Notes under the pieces: generated by a model
Seen by the model: only the letters and a program-made list of their open reading frames with translations
The model's database searches: none
What the model was told of the DNA's origin: nothing
Shown: in pieces, positions 44,443 through 53,497 of the stretch
Layout of the letters: each line of letters starts with the position of its first letter
Position numbering within the stretch: position 1 is the first letter of the stretch
Source of the DNA: Thermogemmatispora sp042408965
GTDB lineage: Bacteria; Chloroflexota; Ktedonobacteria; Ktedonobacterales; Ktedonobacteraceae
Length of the DNA: 64,000 nt
Reading direction: 5' to 3'
Assembly (NCBI GenBank): GCA_042408965.1
Contig: JBHOQN010000026.1
Coordinates: forward strand, 1-64,000
Position numbers and translations under genes: made by a program

Positions 44443-44590
44443 GGCGCTTCCGGCGAGTCGCTGAGCGAAACCTGTTCTTCGCGTCACCAGGGCGCGGCAG
44501 GGCAGATGAAGCGACGGCCCTGGTCCGACGCACCTGAACAGGCTGAGCGCTCTGCATCTTCCGCGGTCTGTGAGAAGAGAGGCACCGGCT

Positions 44591-46033
44591 ATGGGACAAC
44601 ATCCCCGCCTTGTGGGTGGTGTCTATCGTGTCGGACAGATCATCAGCAGCGGTTCTGTCCTCACCAGTTGCACGGCTTACAATCGCAATACCAATGACGT
44701 CGTGGGGCTGCAGCTTATTGAACTACCGCCCGCGCTGGATCTGGCGCGCCTGCAGAGTCTGCTGGCACCGCTGGACCAGCGGCGTCTGGTGCAATCGCCA
44801 CACGTGCTGCCGTTCTATGATTGGGGCCTTGACGGACACCTGCTCTATCTGGTGACCGATCCCCCACGGGGCCTGACACTGCGCCATGTCCTCGATCACG
44901 AACATATCGATCTCCAGCGTGCGCTGGAGATCGCACGCCAGTTGCTCAAGGGCCTGGAGGCGTTGCATGCCCGTGGTCTCTCTGGCATCGACCTGCGTCC
45001 GCAACTGATCACAGTACATGTGATCGAGCTGCGCGATCATGTGCTGCTCGACGATATCGGGCTGCGCTCGCTGCTCAATGCCCTGGGCTACGTCAGTCCT
45101 CAGCAGAGCAACGACATTGGCTTCTTTGATCCCCGGTACCTCGCGCCGGAGTACATGCAAGGAGGGGCGCCCGGCCCCTGGAGTGATGTCTACCACGTGG
45201 GCTTGCTGCTCTTTGAGCTGGTGACGGGCCGTTTGCCTTTCGTGGGGCGTACTCCTGCAGAGACTGGTCTGCAGCAGACCTCCGCACCGTTGCCGCGTCT
45301 GGAGCAGTACTACCATCACACGCCCCCGCTGCTGCAGGAGGTGCTCGATCGCGCCCTCGCCAAGCTGCCAGGCGAACGCTTTGCCTCAGCGCGTGCGCTG
45401 CTGACTGCGCTGGATGCCGTCAAGATCCCGCCGCCGCCAGCGCGTGTTCCGGCCTTCGGAGAGGTGACCATTCTCTCCTCGGCCGAAGAAGAGAGTGGCC
45501 AGAGCCAGCGATCTGTGACCGCCGAGATGTCCACCCTGGACATCTCGCTCCAGGCAACAGTGATCGAGCGGCCGGCGGCAGCCCAGGCCGGCGAGCCTCT
45601 TGCGCAAGTCTCTGCTGAGTCGACCAGCGAGGAAGAGGGGGTCTACGCCTATCTCTGCTTTGAGCCTCCTGATCAGGAGCCGCGACGTTTCCCCATGAAG
45701 AGTAGAAGCGCCGTTGTCGGACGGGCGGACCCCCGTCGCCATCTCTATCCTGATATCGATCTCACGCCTATCGATCCCAGAATGGTTGTCTCCAGGCAGC
45801 ATGCTCGTATTCGCTTTGAAGAGACCTTCTTCTATATTGAGGACCTCAAAAGCCACAACGGCACCCGCCTGGGTGAGCTACGCCTGGTTCCGCTCAAAGC
45901 CGAGTTCCTGCAGCATGGCGATCATCTGCGCTTCGGCTCGGTGGAGTGCATCTTCCGCGTGCCTGGGGCGAGCGATCCCCCTGCGAGCAGACCGCCAGCG
46001 ACGGGTGAGGGCGAGCAGGCTCCATCGTCGTAG
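44591..46033 (+). CDS. Second pseudokinase-type protein with C-terminal FHA domain
   Basis: The 480-residue protein has a kinase-like fold with most catalytic residues lost. The glycine loop reads ISSGSVLTS, the VAIK lysine is replaced (VVGLQLIE), the catalytic loop is LSGIDLRPQLI (Asp kept, Asn replaced by Leu) and DFG is DIG (LLDDIGLR). APEYMQGG and DVYHVGLLLFELVTGRLPF remain, so the fold is clear. After a linker (about 285-360) the C-terminus is an FHA domain (VVGRADPRRH, VVSRQHARIRF, SHNGTRLGE). ATG 44591 has GAGAGG 8 bases upstream. It shares its design with the protein at 8334 but not close sequence. Likely a phosphothreonine-reading scaffold. Confidence 0.8.
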   Translation: MGQHPRLVGGVYRVGQIISSGSVLTSCTAYNRNTNDVVGLQLIELPPALDLARLQSLLAPLDQRRLVQSPHVLPFYDWGLDGHLLYLVTDPPRGLTLRHVLDHEHIDLQRALEIARQLLKGLEALHARGLSGIDLRPQLITVHVIELRDHVLLDDIGLRSLLNALGYVSPQQSNDIGFFDPRYLAPEYMQGGAPGPWSDVYHVGLLLFELVTGRLPFVGRTPAETGLQQTSAPLPRLEQYYHHTPPLLQEVLDRALAKLPGERFASARALLTALDAVKIPPPPARVPAFGEVTILSSAEEESGQSQRSVTAEMSTLDISLQATVIERPAAAQAGEPLAQVSAESTSEEEGVYAYLCFEPPDQEPRRFPMKSRSAVVGRADPRRHLYPDIDLTPIDPRMVVSRQHARIRFEETFFYIEDLKSHNGTRLGELRLVPLKAEFLQHGDHLRFGSVECIFRVPGASDPPASRPPATGEGEQAPSS

Positions 46034-46050
46034 CGCAGTGGGTGAGTGGC

Positions 46051-47127
46051 TCAGCGGCCGGCAGTGGCGCTGGCGATGGCGATCAGGTCGGCCAGCAGAC
46101 CCTGGGCCGTCTGACGGCGTCCGGCGCCGGGACCACTGATAGTGACGCGCTCCAGCGTATCGCTCTCGACAGTCAGGGCGTTCATCACGCCGTCGACATG
46201 CGCCAGCGGATCGCTCATCTCCAGGGCCACAGGCTCGACGCTGGCCTCCAGTGGTGCGCTCTCCACCGTGTCCGTGGCAAGGCGCAGCGAAGCGATCAGC
46301 TTGATGCGTCGGCCCTGCTGCTGGGCGGCCTTGACCTGCTCGGCAGTGATCGCAGTGATGCCGCGACGCCGCACCGCTGTGGGCTTGAGCGCGCGCCCGA
46401 AAACCAGGGCAGCCAGGATCAGGGTTTTGGCCAGCGCGTCGTAGCCCTCCACGTCGGCGGTGGGATCGGCCTCAGCATAGCCGGCGGCCTGAGCCTCGGC
46501 CAGGGCGTCTGCGTAGCTGCGCCCGGCGCTCATCGCCGTCAGGATATAGTTGGTGGTGCCGTTGAGGATACCGCGGAGCGCCAGAATGCGGGCCCCCGCC
46601 AGCCCTTCGCGCAGCGTGCTCAACACAGGCGTGCCTGCCATGACGGTCGACTCCATGCGCAGCAGTACGCCCTGCTGTCTGGCCAGGGCGAAGAGTTCGC
46701 TGGCCGCCAGGGCGCCCGGTCCCTTATTGGCGGTGATCACATGCCGGCCCTGCTGCAGCGCCAGACGGATGTGGCTCAGGCCTGGCTCTGCGTCCTGCAG
46801 GTTCGTCCCCGTCACCTCAGCCAGCACCTCCGCGCCGCCCTGAGCCTCGGCCGCCGTCGCGCGCAGCCCTTCGAGGGCGGTCGCCCAGTGGCAGGCGCCG
46901 GGGTAGGTCCTCAGGGGGGCCCCCACTCTGAGCCGTTCCAGTAGGAGGGAGCCGTCCAGACCCTCGGCGCGATAGATATAGCCCTGACGGGCGCTGGCCA
47001 CGCTGACCAGCGAGACATCCAGGGCGTACTGTGCGCGTAACCAGTCACGCTTCTCCGTGAGCAGCTCGACCAGACCCTGGCCGACTGTGCCGAAGCCGAT
47101 GAGCGAAAGTCGCAGATGTTTCATCAT
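46051..47127 (-). CDS. hom: Homoserine dehydrogenase
   Basis: The 358-residue protein has the NADP motif LIGFGTVGQGL (residues 9-19), ITANKGP, GILNGTTNYILTAM (about 190-203) and AEADPTADVEGYDALAKTLILA, the homoserine/aspartate-semialdehyde site with the catalytic Lys. It reduces aspartate semialdehyde to homoserine for Thr and Met synthesis. It lacks the C-terminal ACT domain, so feedback control by threonine at that site is absent. It follows murJ by 20 bases, so the two are likely cotranscribed. Confidence 0.92.
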   Translation of the reverse strand: MMKHLRLSLIGFGTVGQGLVELLTEKRDWLRAQYALDVSLVSVASARQGYIYRAEGLDGSLLLERLRVGAPLRTYPGACHWATALEGLRATAAEAQGGAEVLAEVTGTNLQDAEPGLSHIRLALQQGRHVITANKGPGALAASELFALARQQGVLLRMESTVMAGTPVLSTLREGLAGARILALRGILNGTTNYILTAMSAGRSYADALAEAQAAGYAEADPTADVEGYDALAKTLILAALVFGRALKPTAVRRRGITAITAEQVKAAQQQGRRIKLIASLRLATDTVESAPLEASVEPVALEMSDPLAHVDGVMNALTVESDTLERVTISGPGAGRRQTAQGLLADLIAIASATAGR

Positions 47128-47147
47128 AGCCAGTGCTCCGCCTTATC

Positions 47148-49442
47148 TCAGATCCATGATAGCTTGAAGCGTGCGAGCAGACGTTTGACCGGCCCCAGCT
47201 CTTCGATCTTGAGCAAGCGGGCGGCACGCAGGTAGACTACCAGGCCCACCAGCAGTTCGATACAGAGCTTAAAGAGCGCCACAAAGATATGGAAGAGGCC
47301 GCCCTGGGCGAACATCGGGCGCGCAGGGTTAGTCGTATTCAGGAGAAAATCGAGGATGCTGCGTACAATCCAGACCGTCGCTCCCATGGCCAGTGTCGCC
47401 AGGACGACACGCCCGATGAAGATCCCCAGCTCGCGAGTGATCAGAGCGCCGATGCGCTGGTGAATCAGGCACAGCAAGACCGTTGCTTCCAGCAGCCCGG
47501 CGATAGAGGTAGAGAGGGCCAGCGCTCCCATACCCCATTCAGGCCCCCAGAGGCGGGCGAAAGCATTGATCAGCAGAAGCCCCAGAGCGATTTTAAAGAT
47601 GAACTGCCCCACGCTGACGATCACCGGCGTCTTGCTATCGCGCAGCGCGTAGAACGAGCGCGTCAGAATCTCCACTGCCGCCTGCCCGGCCAGACCGACG
47701 GCGAACATCGAGAGCGGAATCGCCGTGATCTCCGCACTGTTGAGGTCGAAGGCGCCATGCTGGTAGAGCGTCTGAATGATCGTCAGTGCCAGGACGATCA
47801 GGCCCAGGCTCGAGGGAATGGAGAGAAAGAGAATACTGCGCAGCGTCTCCATGATGATACCCCGCGCCCGTTCCAGGCGGCCCCGCGCCACATATTCAGC
47901 GATCGTAGGGAAGGCCGCCGTCGAGATCGACATGCCGAAGATGCCCAGAGGGAGCAGCATCAGCGTGAAGCCATAGTAATACGCTGTGATGAAGCCCAGA
48001 ACAGCCTGCTGAGCGTCGGCGCCATTCACGATCAGCGCTCCCAGCAGCAGGATCAGCGCGCGGTCCACAAAGGTCGTCGTCGAGAGCATCGCCGCGTTAA
48101 TGATGCGCGGGATCATCTGGCGACCGATCTGCTGCACGCCCGGATGGCGCCAGTCAAACGAGGGCTTGAAGCGCATCCCGACCCTGGCCAGGCCGGGGAG
48201 CTGAATCACCACCTGCAGCAGGGCTCCAAGCACCACGCCGGCGCTGGCGCAGTAGACGGCAACGCTCGGATTGCGATGCCCGATGATGGCCAGAAAGAGG
48301 CCCGGCAGAAGACCGATGATCAAGCCGACATTATAGAGCACCGTGCCCAGTGCGTAGAGAGTGAAGTGTTGTTGTGCGTTGAGCACGGCGCTGACGATCA
48401 CGCCGCTGCCCAGGATGACCGCCTGGAAGAGCATGATGCGCGTCAAAGAGATGATCAGGCTCATCTCGGCGGGGCCGACGCCAGGGTTATAGAGCGGAAC
48501 GATCTGGTTGGCGAAGGCAAAGCCGATCAGAGCGATGACCAGCATGATGGTCGTGGCCAGCGTCAGAGCGGTATTCGCGACGTGCCAGGCGGTCTTCTCA
48601 TCGCGGTCCGTCACCATATAGCGGGTGAAGACAGGGATGAAGGCCGAGCTGAGAGCGCCGCCAGCGACAATGTTAAAGATCGTGTCCGGCAGGAGAAAGG
48701 CCTGGTAGAAGGCTCCCGAGGTCGGGTCTGTTCCGAAGACGGCGGCGAACATCGAGGAGCGGAGCAGACCGAGAATGCGGCTGGCCACAAAGGCGCCCGT
48801 CAGGATGACGGCGGCGTGGCGCACCTGCACCCGCCGCAGCATGGCGGTGTCCTGCGATGGCTCCGAGGCTGGCTGCAGCCCCGAAGCGGCGCCGCCTGCA
48901 GCCACTCCGGCGCTGGCATCTGGCGACATCTGCCGTGGTTGGACAGTCTGAAGCTGACCCGATGGCACCTTACTGGCACGTCCGCCCAGGGGACCGGAGA
49001 GCGGGCCTCCCACAGGCAGGCCTGCTGGCAGGGGCTGAGAGGTGAAGGAGGCTCCCCGGCTCTCTCCCTGGCGTTTGAAGAGCCTGCGCTGGAGCAGTTC
49101 GCTCAGATCGGGCTGCTGCATGCGGCGCTGCTGACGACGCAGACGCTCCTCGCGTAGCTGTTGCAGCCGCGCCTGGCGGAGCACTGGCAGGGGTTGCGAG
49201 GGCTGTGGAGCATCGGCGTAGAGGTACTCCATGCCCTGGCCATAGCCCAGCGATGTTCCCATGTCGCGCAACGGCTCCTGATAGTGGGGAGGAAACTGGG
49301 GCGGAACCCGTCCGGCTGGAGACACCGGTGGCGGATACACGGGCTGCTGCGGCGTTGGCGAGGCCGGCGCTGATCCCGCTGGCTGCTCCTGATCGTACTG
49401 CCAGCCGTAGTAAGGGGATTGTTGGTTGATGTCGTCTGCCAT
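47148..49442 (-). CDS. murJ: Lipid II flippase MurJ (MviN) with long N-terminal extension
   Basis: The 764-residue protein has the MurJ core from about residue 205 on: ASRILGLLRSSMFAAVFG, YQAFLLPDTIFNIVAGGALSSAFIP (split), and 13-14 spans. MurJ moves the peptidoglycan precursor lipid II across the membrane. The first 200 residues are absent in ordinary MurJ (510-550 residues): Pro/Gln/Tyr-rich, then a very basic helix (RQARLQQLREERLRRQQRRM, about 88-107), soluble in the cytoplasm. In Actinobacteria MurJ has C-terminal regulatory parts bound by FHA proteins; this extension might do the same, which is only inference. Promoter on the minus strand at 49512-49539. Cotranscribed with hom. Confidence 0.9.
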   Translation of the reverse strand: MADDINQQSPYYGWQYDQEQPAGSAPASPTPQQPVYPPPVSPAGRVPPQFPPHYQEPLRDMGTSLGYGQGMEYLYADAPQPSQPLPVLRQARLQQLREERLRRQQRRMQQPDLSELLQRRLFKRQGESRGASFTSQPLPAGLPVGGPLSGPLGGRASKVPSGQLQTVQPRQMSPDASAGVAAGGAASGLQPASEPSQDTAMLRRVQVRHAAVILTGAFVASRILGLLRSSMFAAVFGTDPTSGAFYQAFLLPDTIFNIVAGGALSSAFIPVFTRYMVTDRDEKTAWHVANTALTLATTIMLVIALIGFAFANQIVPLYNPGVGPAEMSLIISLTRIMLFQAVILGSGVIVSAVLNAQQHFTLYALGTVLYNVGLIIGLLPGLFLAIIGHRNPSVAVYCASAGVVLGALLQVVIQLPGLARVGMRFKPSFDWRHPGVQQIGRQMIPRIINAAMLSTTTFVDRALILLLGALIVNGADAQQAVLGFITAYYYGFTLMLLPLGIFGMSISTAAFPTIAEYVARGRLERARGIIMETLRSILFLSIPSSLGLIVLALTIIQTLYQHGAFDLNSAEITAIPLSMFAVGLAGQAAVEILTRSFYALRDSKTPVIVSVGQFIFKIALGLLLINAFARLWGPEWGMGALALSTSIAGLLEATVLLCLIHQRIGALITRELGIFIGRVVLATLAMGATVWIVRSILDFLLNTTNPARPMFAQGGLFHIFVALFKLCIELLVGLVVYLRAARLLKIEELGPVKRLLARFKLSWI

Positions 49443-49511
49443 CCAGTTGCTGGTCCTCTTACTGATTGAATATACCGTTCACGCCGCCAGTGTCTCGCGG
49501 CTTCCTTCTAG

Positions 49512-49539
49512 AGGATAACAGGTTATTGCGACAAGTCAA
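49512..49539 (-). promoter_or_regulatory. Promoter of murJ-hom
   Basis: Minus strand: TTGACT (49539-49534), 16-base spacer ending TGT, TATCCT (49517-49512). Confidence 0.6.
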
Positions 49540-49718
49540 TACCTTTGACTGATCCATGCCAGTCTTTTCACCCTTTTGGGTGAGAAGGCCTGCGCCAGCA
49601 TGTCCACTCCCGCGCCTGGTGGGGAGGGTCGATGATCTGGCTGGAGAGCCTGGGGTAGCCTGGTCTGGCCTGACATCGCACGAGGACTAGGAGATAGGTC
49701 TGCTGGTCTGTGGCCTTC

Positions 49719-49748
49719 TTGAGCGTCTGAGCGTTATCCTGTTATCAT
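49719..49748 (+). promoter_or_regulatory. Promoter of the GDP-mannose pyrophosphorylase gene
   Basis: TTGAGC (49719-49724), 18-base spacer ending TGT, TATCAT (49743-49748). Untranslated leader would be about 115 bases. Confidence 0.5.
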
Positions 49749-49871
49749 GGTACAGCTGCGCTCGGCACGAGCGAGGCAGTAGCCTGCAGACGCGAGCGCG
49801 TACAACTCAGGATTCCCTTGCTTATGCTGCTTCTTTCGAGAAGGCTATTTTCGCATCGCTGAGGTAGACAG

Positions 49872-50945
49872 ATGGACGATTTACACGCCGTGATCTTAGC
49901 TGGTGGGAGTGGAACACGGCTCTGGCCGCTGAGTACCCCCGAGTTTCCCAAGCAATTTCTTCCTCTACCGAGCGGCCGGAGTATGATTCAGGAGACGCTG
50001 GCGCGCATTCACACGCTGGTTGAGAGGGAGCGTCTGTGGGTGGTGACGGGGCGAGCCTTTGGTGATCTGGTACGTCAGCATCTGCCAGAGGTGCCTGGCG
50101 AGCATATCCTGCAGGAGCCGCAGGGACGCAATACAGCCCCGGCCATCGCCTGGGCGGCGCTGATGATCGCGCGCCAGAATCCAGCGGCCAGCATGGCAGT
50201 CTTTCCCGCCGATCATGTGATCACCAGGATTGAGCCGTTCCAGCGCGCGATCAGGCTCGGCTATCAGCTGGCGCAGCGGGGCTATCTTGTCACATGGGGC
50301 ATCAAGCCAGTTGAGCCTGCCACGGGCTACGGCTATATCCGTTATGCCGCGCCTGTGGCCGAGGGCTATGGGCATCAGGCCTTCCGCGCCGAGCAATTCG
50401 TAGAGAAGCCTGATCTGCAGACGGCGCAGCGCTATCTGGCGGATGGCCACTACGTCTGGAACAGTGGCATGTTCGTCTGGAGCGTGGACACCATCCTGGC
50501 TGAGTTGCAGCGGCATTTGCCGCAGGTGACCCATGATGTCAGGACCATCGTTGAGGCAGCCGGCACGCCACGCGAGCGCAGCCTGCTGGATGAGCGCTGG
50601 CCAGGGTTGACCGCGATCTCCATCGATTATGGCGTGCTGGAGAAGACCGATCGACTGGTCGTCATTCCCGTCGATATCGGTTGGAATGATGTGGGCAACT
50701 GGGAGCAGTATGGAGCGCTCTACGCAGCCGATGGCCAGGGGTTGCGCAGTGTCGGTCATCATGTGGCGCTGGGAAGCCAGAACGTCTTTGTCTATAACAG
50801 CACCGGGCGGCAGGTCTATACCATCGGCCTGGAGGATGTGATCGTTGTCGAGATGGACGATAAAACGCTCATCTGCCATAAGAACTATGTGCAACGAGTC
50901 AAAGAGATCGCCGAGGCCCAACAGAAAGCTGTCGAGCAGCGATAA
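49872..50945 (+). CDS. manC: Mannose-1-phosphate guanylyltransferase
   Basis: The 357-residue nucleotidyltransferase has the pyrophosphorylase signature ILAGGSGTRLWPLS (residues 8-21), FPKQFLPL, EPQGRNTAPAIAWAAL, FPADHVI, FVEKPDLQTA, WNSGMFVW and DIGWNDVGNWEQYG. It makes GDP-mannose from mannose-1-phosphate and GTP. Length fits the single-domain form without the fused isomerase. GDP-mannose is the source for polyprenyl-phosphate-mannose used by enzymes such as those at 3969-6982. No upstream gene on this strand shares its promoter. Confidence 0.92.
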   Translation: MDDLHAVILAGGSGTRLWPLSTPEFPKQFLPLPSGRSMIQETLARIHTLVERERLWVVTGRAFGDLVRQHLPEVPGEHILQEPQGRNTAPAIAWAALMIARQNPAASMAVFPADHVITRIEPFQRAIRLGYQLAQRGYLVTWGIKPVEPATGYGYIRYAAPVAEGYGHQAFRAEQFVEKPDLQTAQRYLADGHYVWNSGMFVWSVDTILAELQRHLPQVTHDVRTIVEAAGTPRERSLLDERWPGLTAISIDYGVLEKTDRLVVIPVDIGWNDVGNWEQYGALYAADGQGLRSVGHHVALGSQNVFVYNSTGRQVYTIGLEDVIVVEMDDKTLICHKNYVQRVKEIAEAQQKAVEQR

Positions 50946-51048
50946 GCCAGTCCGCCGCCCGCTGCGTGCTGATGAAGCGGAGGAGATGCCTGAGCGCTGC
51001 TCAGCATCTCCCTGCTTCTGGCGTGTCTGGTAGTCGCTGCTGCACTGG

Positions 51049-51414
51049 CTAGTCGCGTCGCTCGCGGTACTCGCGGTAGCCACGGTAGTAGCGATGGCGA
51101 TGGCGCCAGCGCTGGTAGGTCACCAGATGCCAGACGGTCAGCAAGATCGCCCCTCCGACAAGCGCCTGGGCGAGGGCAATCTGCTCGCCGAAGATGGTCA
51201 CCTCGCTGCCCACCCGTATGGGTAAGATCACAGCGATCAGGATACCAATAAAGGCGCAGAGCACTGCGCCCAGAATGCCGTAGGGTAGACGCCAGCCGAT
51301 GATCGTCTCCGCGATAATGCCCATGATCACAGCAATCGCGAGGTAGATCAGATGGGCAAGGGTCACCGTGAAGACGGCGAAGTCGGCGAGTGGCAGGGGT
51401 ACTGTCGATATCAC
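51049..51414 (-). CDS. GlsB/YeaQ/YmgE-like small membrane protein
   Basis: The 121-residue protein has three to four spans with the small-residue pattern IGWRLPYGILGAVLCAFIGILIA (split) of the GlsB/YeaQ/YmgE group, and a basic Arg/Tyr/His-rich tail (HRHRYYRGYREYRERRD). These proteins are linked to stress but have no known activity. The start chosen is GTG 51414, with GGAGGAG 6 bases upstream; the frame extends to 51468 without a good site. Confidence 0.7.
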   Translation of the reverse strand: MISTVPLPLADFAVFTVTLAHLIYLAIAVIMGIIAETIIGWRLPYGILGAVLCAFIGILIAVILPIRVGSEVTIFGEQIALAQALVGGAILLTVWHLVTYQRWRHRHRYYRGYREYRERRD

Positions 51415-51496
51415 GCTGGTCTCCTCCAGAGCAAGATCGTCTCTCTCACATATATTAACTTCAACCATTCGCGGGCTGTAACATCGATCTCGCCAT

Positions 51497-51536
51497 CTCC
51501 GAGGATATTCAGCAGACTCCGAGGATATTCAGCAGA
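51497..51536. repeat. 20-base perfect tandem repeat
   Basis: CTCCGAGGATATTCAGCAGA occurs twice in direct adjacency (51497-51516, 51517-51536), between the divergent GlsB-type and gamma-glutamyltransferase genes. It could be a pair of operators or a slip duplication. Confidence 0.9.
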
Positions 51537-51583
51537 AGAACGCAGAAAGTCGAGGCGTGTCGCAGGACGAAGACCGCGTACTG

Positions 51584-51592
51584 TGTTATAAT
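51584..51592 (+). promoter_or_regulatory. Extended -10 of the gamma-glutamyltransferase gene
   Basis: TGT followed by perfect TATAAT (51587-51592). No good -35 at the usual distance, as is common for extended -10 promoters. Confidence 0.55.
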
Positions 51593-51682
51593 GGAAAGCA
51601 GATTGTGTGTCTGTGATCTGACATGGTGATTGAAAAGCAGATGTCCGGCTTCTGAGCGCGTTTTGAAAGGCAATCTCCAGAG

Positions 51683-53341
51683 ATGCTCTCCGAACAACCT
51701 GTACTTGGCTCACACGTAATGGTCTCCTGCGCACACTACCTGGCGACTCAGGCTGGCCTGCAGGTCCTACAACGTGGGGGAAACGCCGTTGATGCCGCTG
51801 TCGCCGCCAATCTCGCCATGACGGTGGTCTATCCCTCGACCTGCTCGGCCGGTGGAGACGTCTTTATGCTCATCTGGGAGGCGCAGACGGGGCGCTTGCA
51901 TGCCCTGAATGGCAGTGGGCGTGCGCCCCGTGGCATGACTCCTGAAGCCTTTGCTGCCAGAGGACTGCGTGAGATTCCCACAGCTGGGCCTCTCCCAATT
52001 ACCGTGCCCGGCGCAGTCGATGGCTGGTTTGAGGCGCTGGAGCGCTTTGGACGCCTGGCCCCGGCTGAGGTGTTTGCCCCCGCCATTGCCTATGCTGAGG
52101 AGGGTGTGCCGGTCACCGCCAGGCTGGCGTCCTGGCTGAGCCGCGCGGCCGAACCGCTCTTACGGCGCTGGGAGACCACCGCGCAGATCTTTCTGCCGGA
52201 GGGCAGGCCACCACGCAGCGGCGAGATTCTGCGCCAGCCAGCGCTGGCCCGTACCTATCGCCTGCTGGCGAACGAGGGGCGTGAGGCCTTCTATGAGGGC
52301 CCGCTGGCCAGAAGCATCACCGACTATGTGCAGCGCTGTGGAGGCGTCCTGAGCCTCGAAGATATGCAGGGACGCCACGCCGACTGGGTCAGCCCCATCT
52401 CGACGACCTATCGGGGCTACGAGGTGGTTGAATTTCCTCCCAACTCTCAGGGCATTGCGGCCCTGGAGATGCTGAATATCCTCGAAGGCTATGATCTGAA
52501 GGCCCTCGGCTACCAGACGCCTGAGACCATCCATCTGCTTGTCGAGGCCAAAAAGCTGGCTTTCGCCGATCGTGATCGCTATGTCTCTGATCCGGCGTTT
52601 CTCCCTGTCCCGCTGGAGCGTTTGCTGAGCAAAGCGTATGCCGAAGAGCAGCGAGCGCGCATCAATCGCTCCAGTGCAGCACCCTTCGTCGCGGCCGGCC
52701 GCGAGCACGATGGAGATACCATGTATCTCTGTGTCGTGGATCAGGAGGGCACCATTGTCTCGCTGATCCAGAGCCTCTTCTACAGCTGGGGAAGCGGCAT
52801 CGTCGGTGGTGACACTGGTGTGCTGCTGCACAATCGCGGTGCCTATTTCTCGCTTGATCCTCGCCATGTGAACTATCTGCAGCCGCACAAGCGCACCATG
52901 CATACACTGACCCCGGCGCTCGTCTTACACGAGGGTCAGCCTTCAATCGTGCTGGGAACGATGGGTGCCGATGCGCAACCGCAGGTCCATGTGCAGCTAC
53001 TGACCGATATCATTGATTTTGGCCTCAATGTGCAACAGGCGATCAATGCTCCTCGCTGGCGCAGCGGACGCATCCTGCGTGGACACCAGGGGGAGATGCT
53101 GCAGGGTCAGCACGGCGCTCATCCGGAGAGTGAGCGTGGGGCAATCGAGGTAGTGGCCCTGGAGCAGCGTTTCCCCACAGCCGTCGCGCTGGGTCTGGAG
53201 ATGCTGGGCCATCGGGTAGTCGTCTGGGGACCGTGGGAGGATGGCATGGGCCATGCCCAGGCCATTCAGATTGCCAGGCAGCCGCGGGTGCTACAGGGTG
53301 CTGCTGATCCCCGTTGTGATGGGCTGGCGCTGGGCTGGTAG
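51683..53341 (+). CDS. ggt: Gamma-glutamyltransferase-family hydrolase
   Basis: The 552-residue Ntn-hydrolase precursor has GGNAVDAAVAANLAMTVVYP (residues 32-51), SAGGDVFMLIW, GRAPRGMTPE, ITVPGAVDGW and, at the processing site, HDGDTMYLCVVDQEG with Thr346 as the new N-terminal nucleophile after self-cleavage. GGT-type enzymes act on gamma-glutamyl bonds, for example of glutathione. No signal peptide is present, unlike the periplasmic E. coli enzyme, so this is probably a cytoplasmic type whose real substrate may be another gamma-glutamyl compound. ATG 51683 follows AAAGG by about 12 bases. Confidence 0.9.
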   Translation: MLSEQPVLGSHVMVSCAHYLATQAGLQVLQRGGNAVDAAVAANLAMTVVYPSTCSAGGDVFMLIWEAQTGRLHALNGSGRAPRGMTPEAFAARGLREIPTAGPLPITVPGAVDGWFEALERFGRLAPAEVFAPAIAYAEEGVPVTARLASWLSRAAEPLLRRWETTAQIFLPEGRPPRSGEILRQPALARTYRLLANEGREAFYEGPLARSITDYVQRCGGVLSLEDMQGRHADWVSPISTTYRGYEVVEFPPNSQGIAALEMLNILEGYDLKALGYQTPETIHLLVEAKKLAFADRDRYVSDPAFLPVPLERLLSKAYAEEQRARINRSSAAPFVAAGREHDGDTMYLCVVDQEGTIVSLIQSLFYSWGSGIVGGDTGVLLHNRGAYFSLDPRHVNYLQPHKRTMHTLTPALVLHEGQPSIVLGTMGADAQPQVHVQLLTDIIDFGLNVQQAINAPRWRSGRILRGHQGEMLQGQHGAHPESERGAIEVVALEQRFPTAVALGLEMLGHRVVVWGPWEDGMGHAQAIQIARQPRVLQGAADPRCDGLALGW

Positions 53342-53385
53342 AGCAATGCCAGTGCCAGCGCTGGCGCTGGTGAGCAGCGCCTCTC

Positions 53386-53405
53386 TCTGTCTGTCTGTCT
53401 GTCTG
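53386..53405. repeat. TCTG microsatellite
   Basis: Five perfect TCTG units lie just after the gamma-glutamyltransferase stop, outside any gene. Copy number could vary by slippage. Confidence 0.9.
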
Positions 53406-53497
53406 CCTGATCGGCCGGCTGGCTGCCTGATCGGGGCTACCATCCCAGGTAGGTAAAAAGAGTGGGCTGCGTTAGCTGCAAGGAAGGAAGGAACATC

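Larger units (their letters stand above)
49443..49871. other. Divergent promoter region murJ-manC
   Basis: No gene. It holds two promoters listed separately and a 24-base hairpin (49564-49587) with stem CTTTTCACCC/GGGTGAGAAG including one G-T pair. Confidence 0.6.

Noticed and set aside
47289..49157. 622-codon plus-strand frame opposite murJ
   Set aside because: Gln/Asp/Arg-rich antisense translation of a membrane protein gene; no motif.
53386..53405. Phase-variable control by the TCTG repeat
   Set aside because: The repeat lies after the ggt stop and before the next ribosome site, not in a coding frame or promoter spacer, and has only five units.
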